Notes: generated by a model not told the origin, from the sequence alone. Shown: positions 1 to 7,347, counted from the stretch's first letter. The stretch: 13,097 bases of DNA from Deltaproteobacteria bacterium (GCA_002707085.1 PALY01000080.1:3368-16464); one strand, 5' to 3'. A program made the numbers and translations.

Positions 1-20
1 CAATTGATTAGAAGGGGTTT

Positions 21-1151
21 ATGGCCAACTACCTTCTCGATCCTTCTGTCTGCTTTCTCAACCATGGAAGCTTCGGTTCGACTCCTTCGCAGGTACTCGC
101 CTTGCAAGACCAGTTTAGAAAGGAAATGGAGGCAGAACCCATTGATTTCCTGCTTCGCAATCATCCAAAACGATGGGCGGATTGCCGCAACAAGGTAGCA
201 GAATTCTTAAATGCTGAACCTGATGGCACGGTGTTTGTACACAATGCAACGGACGGCGTGAATGCGGTCATCCAATCCTTTCCTTGGAAGGAAGGCGATC
301 AAATTCTCACAACCAACCATCGATACGATGCGGTCCGAAACACCTTTGAACATATGGTTGGACGATATGGTGTAGAGGTTGTGGAAGCATCCGTCCCATT
401 CCCCATCAACGGCCATCAACAGATTATCGATTCTATAGAAGCAGCCATTACCCCAAAAACCCGCCTGATTGCGGTCGACCACATCACATCGCCAACAGCG
501 CTGATTTATCCAGCGGAAGAACTGGTCAAGTTGGCCCATGCAAAGGGAATCCCCATCCTGATTGATGCAGCCCACACCCCTGGGCAAATCGACGTCGATA
601 TTCAGACGCTAGGGGCCGACTTTTGGGTGGGCAACCTCCACAAATGGATCTGCGCCCCCAAAGGCGTGGCTGTTTTATCCGTTGCAGAACAATGGAGAGA
701 AGCCATCCACCCAACCGTGATTTCACATGGGTACGGCCAAGGGTTGACCGAAGAGTTTACATGGTGTGGCACGGACGACCCCACTGCAATTTATTGCGCA
801 CCAAAAGCCATAGAAATCCATCAATCACAAGGCGGATCATCGTTCCGATCAGCCCACCATCAACTCGTTCAAACAGGACGGGAAGTCATTGCACATGCGC
901 TCCAGGTAGAACTTCCTCACCCAGACTCACAGTCTCTATATGGCTCCATGGCATCGATTCCCCTGCCCTGCTCTGTAGAGCAGGCGCCAGACCTCTTCGC
1001 CGCTCTGCGTACAGAGGACAAAATCGAGGTACCAATCATCATCTGGGACAATAGAGTATGGGTGCGAATCTCAGGTTTTGCCGGGTACAATCGACCCGAA
1101 CAATATCATCAGCTTGCAGCCGCACTCCAAAAACGCCTCATCGGCGAATGA
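21..1151 (+). CDS. Aminotransferase class V, isopenicillin-N epimerase-like PLP enzyme
   Basis: This 376-residue protein is a fold-type I PLP enzyme of the class V group, closest in style to isopenicillin-N epimerase-like proteins. The N-terminus has the family opening FLNHGSFGS (residues 12-20). An aspartate expected to contact the pyridine nitrogen is in ILIDAAHTPGQ (D182), and the Schiff-base lysine is K208 in GNLHKW. The length is normal and the C-terminal small domain is complete. The ATG at 21 follows AGAAGGGG at a suitable distance. Relatives act as epimerases, cysteine desulfurase-like lyases or aminotransferases, so the substrate cannot be told from sequence and no beta-lactam genes are nearby. 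Its last 14 nt overlap the end of the convergent methyltransferase gene. The family call is firm; the reaction is open. Confidence 0.9.
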   Translation: MANYLLDPSVCFLNHGSFGSTPSQVLALQDQFRKEMEAEPIDFLLRNHPKRWADCRNKVAEFLNAEPDGTVFVHNATDGVNAVIQSFPWKEGDQILTTNHRYDAVRNTFEHMVGRYGVEVVEASVPFPINGHQQIIDSIEAAITPKTRLIAVDHITSPTALIYPAEELVKLAHAKGIPILIDAAHTPGQIDVDIQTLGADFWVGNLHKWICAPKGVAVLSVAEQWREAIHPTVISHGYGQGLTEEFTWCGTDDPTAIYCAPKAIEIHQSQGGSSFRSAHHQLVQTGREVIAHALQVELPHPDSQSLYGSMASIPLPCSVEQAPDLFAALRTEDKIEVPIIIWDNRVWVRISGFAGYNRPEQYHQLAAALQKRLIGE

Positions 1152-1797
1152 GTTGAATCACAGGCTCCTTTACCCAAGGCAACCCCCAGCGATTGTCTGC
1201 GCCAAGATCGATCTCATCCAACAAGACGACTTCATGGGTATCTTGAAAAAGAGACTGTACGTCAGCGAAACCCACTGGATACGGAGCGCCCGTTCGCACA
1301 CCACGTGGGTAATCAAAAGTCAGCATGAATCCTATGCTGCGTGAGCCAAGCACAACGGAAAGCCAATCCACATAGCGCCTCTGAATTTCAGGAGGCAATG
1401 CGACGATGGCCGCCCGGTCATACCAAGCACCCACTGTAGACACCATCTGTGGTGGAAGCGTAAACAGGTCACCGCAAAAGATCCGTATGCCTTCAGCTTC
1501 ACCGGTTCCGACATACAGTTCATGGGATCCTGTGGACTCCACAACATATGGAAAGCCTTGTTCCTCAAAAAACGCCGTACAAGCGATTTTGGTTAGCTCT
1601 ACACCCAATACCGCATGACCTCGCTGGTGAAGCCAAGTCATGTCTCGACTCTTGCCACACAGCGGAACCAGCACAGAAACGGATGGTTCTGGAATCAATC
1701 GGGGCCAAAAGCGGATCAGTAGCTCATTCGCCTCGTCTTGATGAAAACCGATTCTCCCCTCTTGCCAGCGGCTCAACCATTGGTCGACATCATCCAT
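1138..1797 (-). CDS. tpm: Thiopurine S-methyltransferase (TPMT)-like methyltransferase
   Basis: This 219-residue class I SAM-dependent methyltransferase belongs to the TPMT family. Evidence is the N-terminal pattern WLSRWQEGRIGFHQDEAN (residues 7-24) and the SAM-binding stretch VLVPLCGKSRDMTWL followed by GHAVLGVEL. Also typical are GDLF and a WYDRAAIVALPP motif in the middle. Bacterial members methylate thiols and selenium or tellurium compounds; the natural substrate here is unknown. I chose the ATG at 1797 because it overlaps the stop of the upstream receiver gene as TGATG, which suggests translational coupling. A TTG one codon earlier is an alternative. It is the last gene of the six-gene signalling operon, so it may be an output or a passenger. 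Its 3' end overlaps the opposing PLP-enzyme gene. Confidence 0.88.
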   Translation of the reverse strand: MDDVDQWLSRWQEGRIGFHQDEANELLIRFWPRLIPEPSVSVLVPLCGKSRDMTWLHQRGHAVLGVELTKIACTAFFEEQGFPYVVESTGSHELYVGTGEAEGIRIFCGDLFTLPPQMVSTVGAWYDRAAIVALPPEIQRRYVDWLSVVLGSRSIGFMLTFDYPRGVRTGAPYPVGFADVQSLFQDTHEVVLLDEIDLGADNRWGLPWVKEPVIQLIRR

Positions 1798-2246
1798 CAA
1801 TCCAGCATCTCCAAAATTGCTGACCGAATATCAGCGGGTCCAGCCATATCGTTCACGTATGAAATTGGCGCAAGTCGGGTCGTGAGGTGTGCAAACCGCT
1901 GCGGTTCGCCATCAAAGTCGTAACTAAACAAAAGGGGGTGTGGGTACCCCGCCTCTCGAATTGCATTGGCGATGTAGGTTCCCTGGTGGTTTTCCAAATA
2001 TCTTTTGGCACGACCCGCATCTCCATGAAACCGTTTCTCCAGAGCAGCCTGATCACCAATCAAGCGCTCCGCACGATCAAATCGCATATCCAGAAAAATC
2101 AAATCCCAATTCGCGGCAGCAAGGGCGTCCATACAAGATGGGCCATCGCCGACACGAACCAATTCAAAATCATCTCCCAAGAATCGCGAAAATGTCTCGA
2201 TGTATTCGTGGCCATCTTCTACTACCAACACACGTGCAAGGGCCAT
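1797..2246 (-). CDS. Stand-alone receiver-domain protein with enlarged beta3-alpha3 loop
   Basis: This 149-residue protein is a single CheY-like receiver with no output domain. VLVVEDG (residues 6-12) gives the acidic pocket, and D53 in DLIFLDMRFD is the likely phosphorylation site. S108 in LLFSYD stands at the switch Thr/Ser position. About 35 residues lie between D53 and the QG at the start of helix 3, much longer than in CheY. No lysine is present at the usual K position near PISYVND. The activator encoded at 4920-6542 shares both features. The ATG at 2246 is preceded by GGAGGAG and lies one base after the kinase stop. An upstream in-frame extension exists but would run deep into the kinase gene. 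It probably receives phosphate from that kinase (inference). Confidence 0.82.
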   Translation of the reverse strand: MALARVLVVEDGHEYIETFSRFLGDDFELVRVGDGPSCMDALAAANWDLIFLDMRFDRAERLIGDQAALEKRFHGDAGRAKRYLENHQGTYIANAIREAGYPHPLLFSYDFDGEPQRFAHLTTRLAPISYVNDMAGPADIRSAILEMLD

Positions 2247-2247
2247 T

Positions 2248-4923
2248 TCACTCCTCCGCCAACACAGCAACGGGTGTATCGGATGACTCCACTCGCTGCA
2301 GGGATACCACAATCGCTTTTGACCAGCCCGGTTCTGACTCGACATGAATCGTACCCTCATGCCGCGTGACCAGGTCAACAGTAAGGCCCAAGCCTCGACC
2401 GATGCTGCGGCCATGCAGCATGGCATCGGTCAACACCCCCTCCGCCGTATCTTGGAAACGCAGTTCAACTGTCGCCAAGCCGGTGATCAGATCGGCCTGT
2501 TCTATGACCGACAAACCAATCCGGCGTTCTGCATCCGGACTGTTCATCGCAATCGCCTGATACGCATTGCGAAGCAGGTTGGCGACAATGTCGTCTAAGT
2601 CACCTTGAAACACCCGTACGGGAATCGGCTCACTGGCCACCTGCACAGAAAGCAAAGGCAAGTCAAGATGCGTAAATGCAGGTTCCTCACGAACTCTCTC
2701 TTCGACTTCAAGAAGGGCTTCAGAAGAGAGATGAACTGTACCCAGCTGCTGCATAAATCGTCCGAGCGCATGATAGGCATCGTCATTGAGGGCTTTGCCG
2801 ACTTCTACCAACTGTTCGGCAACCTCAAATCGAGATGCAGAACGTTTGGGTGGACGGTGAAGTTTGTTTTCCAAACGCCGCAGCTTACGCATGGCACCCG
2901 ACATGGGGGCAAACAAGGGATCCTTATTGCGCAGGTCCAACAACACCCCATGACGACGCCCCAAGGAGCGCAACTGGCGCACGTATCCGTCAAAGCGAGC
3001 CACGACGCCCTGGGCGCCCTCGTCACCATACAGCCGGCGCACTCCGTAAGACACCGCATCGACATCACCGCACTTGAGCGCCTCCGCGAGTTCCTCCAAA
3101 AGCGTCGTGTTGTGCTTCAGCAATTCGTGCCGAACAGCGGACACAACCATGGCCACATCATGTGCAGACCCAGGGGCCTGCTCCAACAAAGTGGAGAGAG
3201 GCTGAGCTCGGAGGCGACGAACCCAGAACAGTAAAATGCTCAAAAAGACAAAGGAGCCACCACCCCAAAGCAACATTTTCTGCCGCTGCAGCGCGTCCAC
3301 GACCTGATCTTGCAAAGCCAACGCGGGCGCATGGCGACTTCCCCCAGTGGACAACTCAAAGAACCGGACCAAAATCCGTTCTGCATCGTCGAAATCTCCC
3401 GAGTCAAAAGCCATATCAGCCAGCAGGTATAAAGCATCCGCAACACCACGCTGGGCTGCACCTTGCAATGCTGCTTCAGCCTCAGCCAAACGCCCTTTTT
3501 GCCGATGCAATTCTCCAATGGCAAGCCAAACCTGTGCTTGGTTGGGGTTCACTTTCAACGACCGGTTCCAAGACGCTAACGCCGACTGCCCATCCCCTTT
3601 CGCCAACGAGATCGCCGCCGATAGGTTGATGGCTGCAGTCCAATCAGGAGCGACATCCAGAACCGTCGCAATGGCTGTTTGTGCGGCATTTAGGTCATCA
3701 CGACTCCGATAAGCGCGCGCAAGGCGATACTGCTGAACCGCCTCTTCAGGCACCTCTGCAGGCGTGTCATCGATAGCAGCCGTCTCAATCGCTGGTGGTG
3801 CCAGCCTTGAAAGGTCAGCCACCCGTTTACGTGCTGTGGACGACCAACTGCCATTGGGGTCCATTTTCAGGTAATCCTGATACGCGGTAAGTGCTGAGTC
3901 GTAGTCACGAAGAGAGCGTTCGACTTCAGCCAACGCATAAACGACTGCGGCCCACGATGGTCGAAGCGCCCGAGCGGTGCGCAGTGAATCCCTTGCCTCT
4001 CGATCCCTCTTGCCTCCGTACCGCGTGATCAACAGCTGCCCAAATCGTTCATGCCACACAGCTTCTGCCGGGTCGATAGCCAAAGCCCATCGATAGGACT
4101 GTTCTGCATCGGCGACCTGCCCCAACTGTAAATGAACTTCACCAAGCGTTCCCCAAGCCTCTGCTGATCTTGGCGCATCACGAATAAGCAAGCGCAGTTG
4201 TGTCAACGCGCGTTCCGTGTCTCCCTGTGCCGCAGACAACCTCGCTTCGTTCAACACAGTCCGCTGCCCATCAGAAAGCGGTTCTGGCTCGGACACGATA
4301 AAGTCCTGGGCTGAACGTTCGATAAGCAAACGGTCCAGTCTTGCTTGTACTTCTGGCATCCAATCGGCTTGGGGCCAATCATTCAATAAACGAACCATCA
4401 ATGCTTCGGCACGTTCATCCTGATCATCACGACGCAAAGCGCCCAAAACATCAAGGATTGTGGGTCCTTTCGGATCCCGATCAACCAGGTCCAGATAGTT
4501 TTCGACCGCAGTTGCTGCAGCCATCGAATCTGTATCGGTGAGGGCGCGCGCCTCTCCCAAATAGGGCCACTCATCCCCCAACAACAAGGTCTGTAATAAT
4601 CGATATAGATCAGCCGCTGCTTGAGGATCGCTGTTTTCCAGAAGTACAGCACGCGCCTCAATCGCCTCGGGAGAGGCGTGCAAACGCTCGTAGGCTGCCA
4701 GCGCCCCCGGAACGTCACCTTGGGCCTGAAGTGAACGGCCCAATCCCATCACTGCGCGGTCGTAGTAAGGGGCGACGGCCAAAACCATGCCGTACTGTGC
4801 GGCCGCGGTCGTAAAGTCACCCGCTTTCTCCGCAGTGACTGCCTGTGAAAATCGTTCATTCACAAGTGGCGACAGTTCTGAGCCTTGAGCGGCCGTCAGC
4901 CAGAAAAACCACAGCAGTATCAC
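2248..4923 (-). CDS. TPR-containing membrane sensor histidine kinase
   Basis: This 891-residue protein starts with a hydrophobic signal or anchor (MILLWFFWLTAAQG). About 500 residues of tetratricopeptide-like repeats follow; clear repeats lie near 252-287, 320-355 and 462-495. A transmembrane helix at about 550-568 is followed by basic VRRLR, so the TPR part is predicted outside the inner membrane and the kinase inside. H599 in VRHELLKHN is the candidate phospho-histidine. The ATPase has an N box (DDIVANLLRNAYQAI, N786) and a G2 box (GRGLGL, 842-847). The G1 box is degenerate (D825-TAEG rather than DxGxG). The H-to-N distance is about 187 residues against roughly 105 in EnvZ-type kinases, so extra helices are present. 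There is no HAMP, PAS or fused receiver. The start is GTG, overlapping the activator stop as GTGA, which implies coupling. The TPRs may bind a protein or peptide partner (inference). Confidence 0.88.
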   Translation of the reverse strand: MILLWFFWLTAAQGSELSPLVNERFSQAVTAEKAGDFTTAAAQYGMVLAVAPYYDRAVMGLGRSLQAQGDVPGALAAYERLHASPEAIEARAVLLENSDPQAAADLYRLLQTLLLGDEWPYLGEARALTDTDSMAAATAVENYLDLVDRDPKGPTILDVLGALRRDDQDERAEALMVRLLNDWPQADWMPEVQARLDRLLIERSAQDFIVSEPEPLSDGQRTVLNEARLSAAQGDTERALTQLRLLIRDAPRSAEAWGTLGEVHLQLGQVADAEQSYRWALAIDPAEAVWHERFGQLLITRYGGKRDREARDSLRTARALRPSWAAVVYALAEVERSLRDYDSALTAYQDYLKMDPNGSWSSTARKRVADLSRLAPPAIETAAIDDTPAEVPEEAVQQYRLARAYRSRDDLNAAQTAIATVLDVAPDWTAAINLSAAISLAKGDGQSALASWNRSLKVNPNQAQVWLAIGELHRQKGRLAEAEAALQGAAQRGVADALYLLADMAFDSGDFDDAERILVRFFELSTGGSRHAPALALQDQVVDALQRQKMLLWGGGSFVFLSILLFWVRRLRAQPLSTLLEQAPGSAHDVAMVVSAVRHELLKHNTTLLEELAEALKCGDVDAVSYGVRRLYGDEGAQGVVARFDGYVRQLRSLGRRHGVLLDLRNKDPLFAPMSGAMRKLRRLENKLHRPPKRSASRFEVAEQLVEVGKALNDDAYHALGRFMQQLGTVHLSSEALLEVEERVREEPAFTHLDLPLLSVQVASEPIPVRVFQGDLDDIVANLLRNAYQAIAMNSPDAERRIGLSVIEQADLITGLATVELRFQDTAEGVLTDAMLHGRSIGRGLGLTVDLVTRHEGTIHVESEPGWSKAIVVSLQRVESSDTPVAVLAEE
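2251..2257 (-). promoter_or_regulatory. Strong ribosome binding site fixing the receiver start
   Basis: On the minus strand GGAGGAG lies 4 nt before the ATG at 2246, inside the last codons of the kinase gene. It decides for the 149-residue form of the receiver over a longer in-frame reading that begins inside the kinase gene. Confidence 0.75.
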
Positions 4924-6542
4924 GACATGCGTTCCTTCAAATCACGAACCTTGAGTCCAAGTTGGTTGAATCGCAGTTGGACCTTTCGAGAGGCGTCTGC
5001 ATCACCCAGCAGAATACTTGCCATGGCCGCAAAATCACCCTGATGACGTAGATATAGGGTCGTAAAATACTGGCGCTCGATATCTTGTGCCACTTTGTTG
5101 AGGCCACTTTGTGAACGCAACTGTATTCCGATTTGTAGCCCTTCCGACGCAGAGTCCTGATCGATCCGAACAGCCATAAGCTGATCTCGAATCACCTTGG
5201 GGCGAACCTGTATGACATCGGGTCGGCCATCATCACCCCGCCGCTTGTAGCCACCGGCAGCAATCGCTTCCGCAATGGATAGGGTCAATGCATTTTCGAT
5301 CGCCATGGCAAACTCTCGCAGATTGCCAGGCCAACGGTGAGCGGACAACTGTTCCATCGACGGTGCAGGAAACAGTAGCAACACGGTGCCTTCATCCATC
5401 TCGGGCACCTCGCTACCCGTCACCACTTCGACATTGTTGCCTCCAACTCCGGCCACGTTCCGGTATTCGTCCAACAGCCCGTCTAAGTGTCCAGCACTCA
5501 GGATCCGTTCCAACGTAAATGAAAGAAGTTTCGCCAAGTCCAAGGAGCGTTCCTGCAAAGAAGGCAGCATTACAGCAGAAGCAGGATTCAAGCGCATATA
5601 CAGGTCAGACCGAAACCGGCCTTGGCTCACCAAATCCGCCAAATCTTCATTGGTGGCCACCACAAGCTTTACATCCACCACGCGTTCACTGGTATCTCCC
5701 AGGCGAGTGACAACCCCTTCTTGCAACACAGTAAGCAACATCTTTTGGACTTCGATACTGAGATTCCCAATCTCATCCAAAAAGAGGGTGCCTCCATTCG
5801 CCTGCTCAAATGCACCGGCCCGGTCTGCGACCGAGCCTGTATAGGCCCCACGCAGTGACCCAAACAAATGTGCTGCAACCAAATCCTTCGGCAGGGTCGC
5901 CAGATCTGCAGAAACGAATTTGCCACGCCTTCCACTCTTTGGGTGAATAAAGTGGCGAGCAATAAGCGATTTTCCAGTTCCTGTAGGCCCCGTCAAGGTC
6001 ACCGGCAGCCTCCCACGAGCAAGTGTCGAAAGGCGTTGTCTCACCTGCCGCATCATGATGGAACGCCCCCAATAGACCGGACCATCCCGAGATGTACCCC
6101 TCTGGGCGCGCAAGATCCCTTCCACCTGACCACGAAGAGAATGAGCATCTACATCCTCATGATCCAGAAAGTAGGTGTATTCCTGGGCGCCATGCCGGTC
6201 AGCGGCCTGTTCCATCCCTACGCCACCTCGACTGGTCATCAATACGACAGGTAGGTCTGGCGCCCCACGCCGAAGCTCCTCTAAAATAAAAATACCTTGT
6301 CGACGTTTGGCCTTCCTGACTGCACGTTCATCATCGACATCTGTCACACCAAGAAGATCATTTGCTGGAATATCAAAGTGAATGTCCAACAAGACCAAAC
6401 CGAGCTGTTTGCCCATAGAGCGAACCTGACTCTTCGCCTCTTCCCACGAACGAGCGGGGCCGACCCATTCATGCTCCGGCATTACACGACGACACAGTTC
6501 AATGGTCCTGTCTTGGTCATCAATCACGAGAATATTCGCCAT
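4920..6542 (-). CDS. Receiver/AAA+/HTH sigma-54-type transcriptional activator, atypical receiver
   Basis: This 540-residue NtrC-like bacterial enhancer-binding protein has a receiver (about 1-145; VIDDQD, phospho-acceptor D53, switch T103). The AAA+ domain (about 155-420) has Walker A GPTGTGKS (185-192), the sigma-54 contact loop GAYTGS (232-237; consensus GAFTGA) and Walker B GGTLFLDE (250-257). It also has the arginine-finger stretch RSDLYMRLN (311-319) and WPGNLREF. The C-terminus (about 480-540) looks like a Fis-type HTH. Oddities are a roughly 29-residue segment between D53 and helix 3 rich in Asp/Arg/Lys, no receiver switch lysine (YTYFLDH in that area), and proline for the usual glutamate in Walker A. 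The loop threonine is kept, so sigma-54 activation is plausible, but the loop variants weaken certainty. The ATG follows GAGGAG and lies 2 nt after the upstream stop. Confidence 0.9.
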   Translation of the reverse strand: MANILVIDDQDRTIELCRRVMPEHEWVGPARSWEEAKSQVRSMGKQLGLVLLDIHFDIPANDLLGVTDVDDERAVRKAKRRQGIFILEELRRGAPDLPVVLMTSRGGVGMEQAADRHGAQEYTYFLDHEDVDAHSLRGQVEGILRAQRGTSRDGPVYWGRSIMMRQVRQRLSTLARGRLPVTLTGPTGTGKSLIARHFIHPKSGRRGKFVSADLATLPKDLVAAHLFGSLRGAYTGSVADRAGAFEQANGGTLFLDEIGNLSIEVQKMLLTVLQEGVVTRLGDTSERVVDVKLVVATNEDLADLVSQGRFRSDLYMRLNPASAVMLPSLQERSLDLAKLLSFTLERILSAGHLDGLLDEYRNVAGVGGNNVEVVTGSEVPEMDEGTVLLLFPAPSMEQLSAHRWPGNLREFAMAIENALTLSIAEAIAAGGYKRRGDDGRPDVIQVRPKVIRDQLMAVRIDQDSASEGLQIGIQLRSQSGLNKVAQDIERQYFTTLYLRHQGDFAAMASILLGDADASRKVQLRFNQLGLKVRDLKERMS

Positions 6543-6544
6543 TC

Positions 6545-6964
6545 TTACCGCTCCTCTTCCTCTTTCCGAACCCTTCCCAACAGCGCCTTCAACAACGTAC
6601 GAACCTCGTACGTTTGAGTTCGCACTTTGTTCAACATTGGACTCATTTCTTTTAGGTCCACTCCTTGAAGCTCCGACATCAAGCTGTCGATTTGAACAAC
6701 CTCGTCCGCATCACCGAGAGCACTGGGGCGGAGGCGTTCCCAAACAGACCACGCCGCCTCTGTGACCACCACACCGTTCGCATCGGTATGCTTACGGGTT
6801 TCGTACAAGTCGGTCCTCAACGCAGACATCAAAACTGCATCGGACGCCCCTTCCGCCACCATACGGGTCTCAAACACAATGTATTTGCCCAAATCGTGAA
6901 CCAGATCTTCTAGGTCTTCAACCAACATGGACAGCTGAGAATCATCCAGGTGTTCAAAACTCAT
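6545..6964 (-). CDS. Small acidic helical protein of unknown function in the signalling operon
   Basis: This 139-residue protein has no family I recognise. It is predicted almost wholly alpha-helical, with no signal peptide, no membrane segment and no cysteine. It has an acidic N-terminal helix (residues 4-25), a central tryptophan-containing segment (AAWSVWERL) and a charged C-terminus ending in KEEEER. H23 in LVHDLGKY lies in the first helix, and a phosphotransfer role is conceivable but unproven. The HDLGK string resembles HD-domain metal motifs, but nothing else of that fold is visible. The ATG at 6964 overlaps the upstream stop as TAATG and follows AGGAAA, so I chose it over a longer in-frame start. 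The next gene, the activator, begins 2 nt after its stop. Its position suggests a partner of the activator or kinase. Confidence 0.72.
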   Translation of the reverse strand: MSFEHLDDSQLSMLVEDLEDLVHDLGKYIVFETRMVAEGASDAVLMSALRTDLYETRKHTDANGVVVTEAAWSVWERLRPSALGDADEVVQIDSLMSELQGVDLKEMSPMLNKVRTQTYEVRTLLKALLGRVRKEEEER

Positions 6965-7326
6965 TATTTCCTGTTCTTTTTGAAAGGCCACCGCCTGTGG
7001 GGCGTCAATGTGGGCTTGGTTGCTGGGACCCGAAAGGGTTCCACCTCCATCATCCACGTGCGCCCCTCTCCTTTCGCGCCCACAGCGGTAATCGTTACCC
7101 TCAAGTTCTCCTGATTGTGTGTCCAGCCCTCTACCGAGACTGCCTGCTCAACTTCGGTTGGCCCAACCCCCTCTGTCTCTCCCCCAGCGACAGAAATCTC
7201 AGCTGATTTCCAAACCACATCCGGAACCACACGAACGACATAATGACCATCCGCAGACAAAGTTGCCGAAATTTCCGGAGAGGCAAAGGCCATCGATACG
7301 AGCAAAAAAAGAATCATCACACACAC
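6964..7326 (-). CDS. Small exported protein of unknown function, first gene of the signalling operon
   Basis: This is about 120 residues with a short, convincing signal peptide (MILFLLVSMAFA, cleavage predicted at AFA/SPE). The mature part has alternating hydrophobic residues typical of a small beta-sandwich, and the tail is basic and proline-rich (HRRWPFKKNRK). I recognise no family. There is no cysteine after the signal, so it is not a lipoprotein. The start is uncertain: GTG at 7326, GTG at 7320 and ATG at 7317 are in frame, none has a strong ribosome binding site, and the ATG gives the most natural signal peptide. Its stop overlaps the next start as TAATG. A periplasmic location would place it beside the TPR part of the kinase, so it might be a ligand, cofactor or reporter of that sensor (inference). 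Confidence 0.68.
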   Translation of the reverse strand: MCVMILFLLVSMAFASPEISATLSADGHYVVRVVPDVVWKSAEISVAGGETEGVGPTEVEQAVSVEGWTHNQENLRVTITAVGAKGEGRTWMMEVEPFRVPATKPTLTPHRRWPFKKNRK

Positions 7327-7330
7327 TCAT

Positions 7331-7347
7331 CGCAGGAACCGTGCCAA
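7331..7347 (-). promoter_or_regulatory. Possible sigma-54 (-24/-12) promoter of the signalling operon
   Basis: The minus strand reads TTGGCACGGTTCCTGCG. The -24 element is a full TTGGCACG, and the GG and GC dinucleotides are 10 nt apart as sigma-54 requires, but the -12 element is CTGC rather than TTGC. The location upstream of an operon that encodes a sigma-54 activator fits autoregulation. Against it, transcription would begin near 7320, leaving almost no leader before the ATG at 7317. A one-mismatch match of similar quality also lies inside the coding sequence at 224-239, so chance is possible. A sigma-70-like -10 (TAGAAT, 7373-7378) without a good -35 is an alternative. Confidence 0.35.

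Noticed and set aside
224..239. Sigma-54-like sequence TGGCACGGTGTTTGTA on the plus strand
   Set aside because: It lies inside the PLP-enzyme coding sequence, has GT instead of GC at -12, and no gene start follows; it is kept only as a measure of how often such matches arise by chance.
21..1800. Beta-lactam biosynthesis locus suggested by an isopenicillin-N epimerase-like enzyme
   Set aside because: There is no synthetase, isopenicillin-N synthase or expandase nearby; this family label is broad and usually not about antibiotics.
2247..2426. N-terminal extension of the stand-alone receiver by 60 residues, reading back into the kinase gene
   Set aside because: The extension is antisense-like low-quality sequence over the kinase ATPase codons in another frame; a strong GGAGGAG and a coupled ATG at 2246 mark the real start, and the receiver fold begins there.
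6965..7057. Longer form of the small helical protein starting upstream of 6964
   Set aside because: The extra residues overlap the exported-protein gene in another frame and look unstructured; TAATG coupling with AGGAAA supports the start at 6964.
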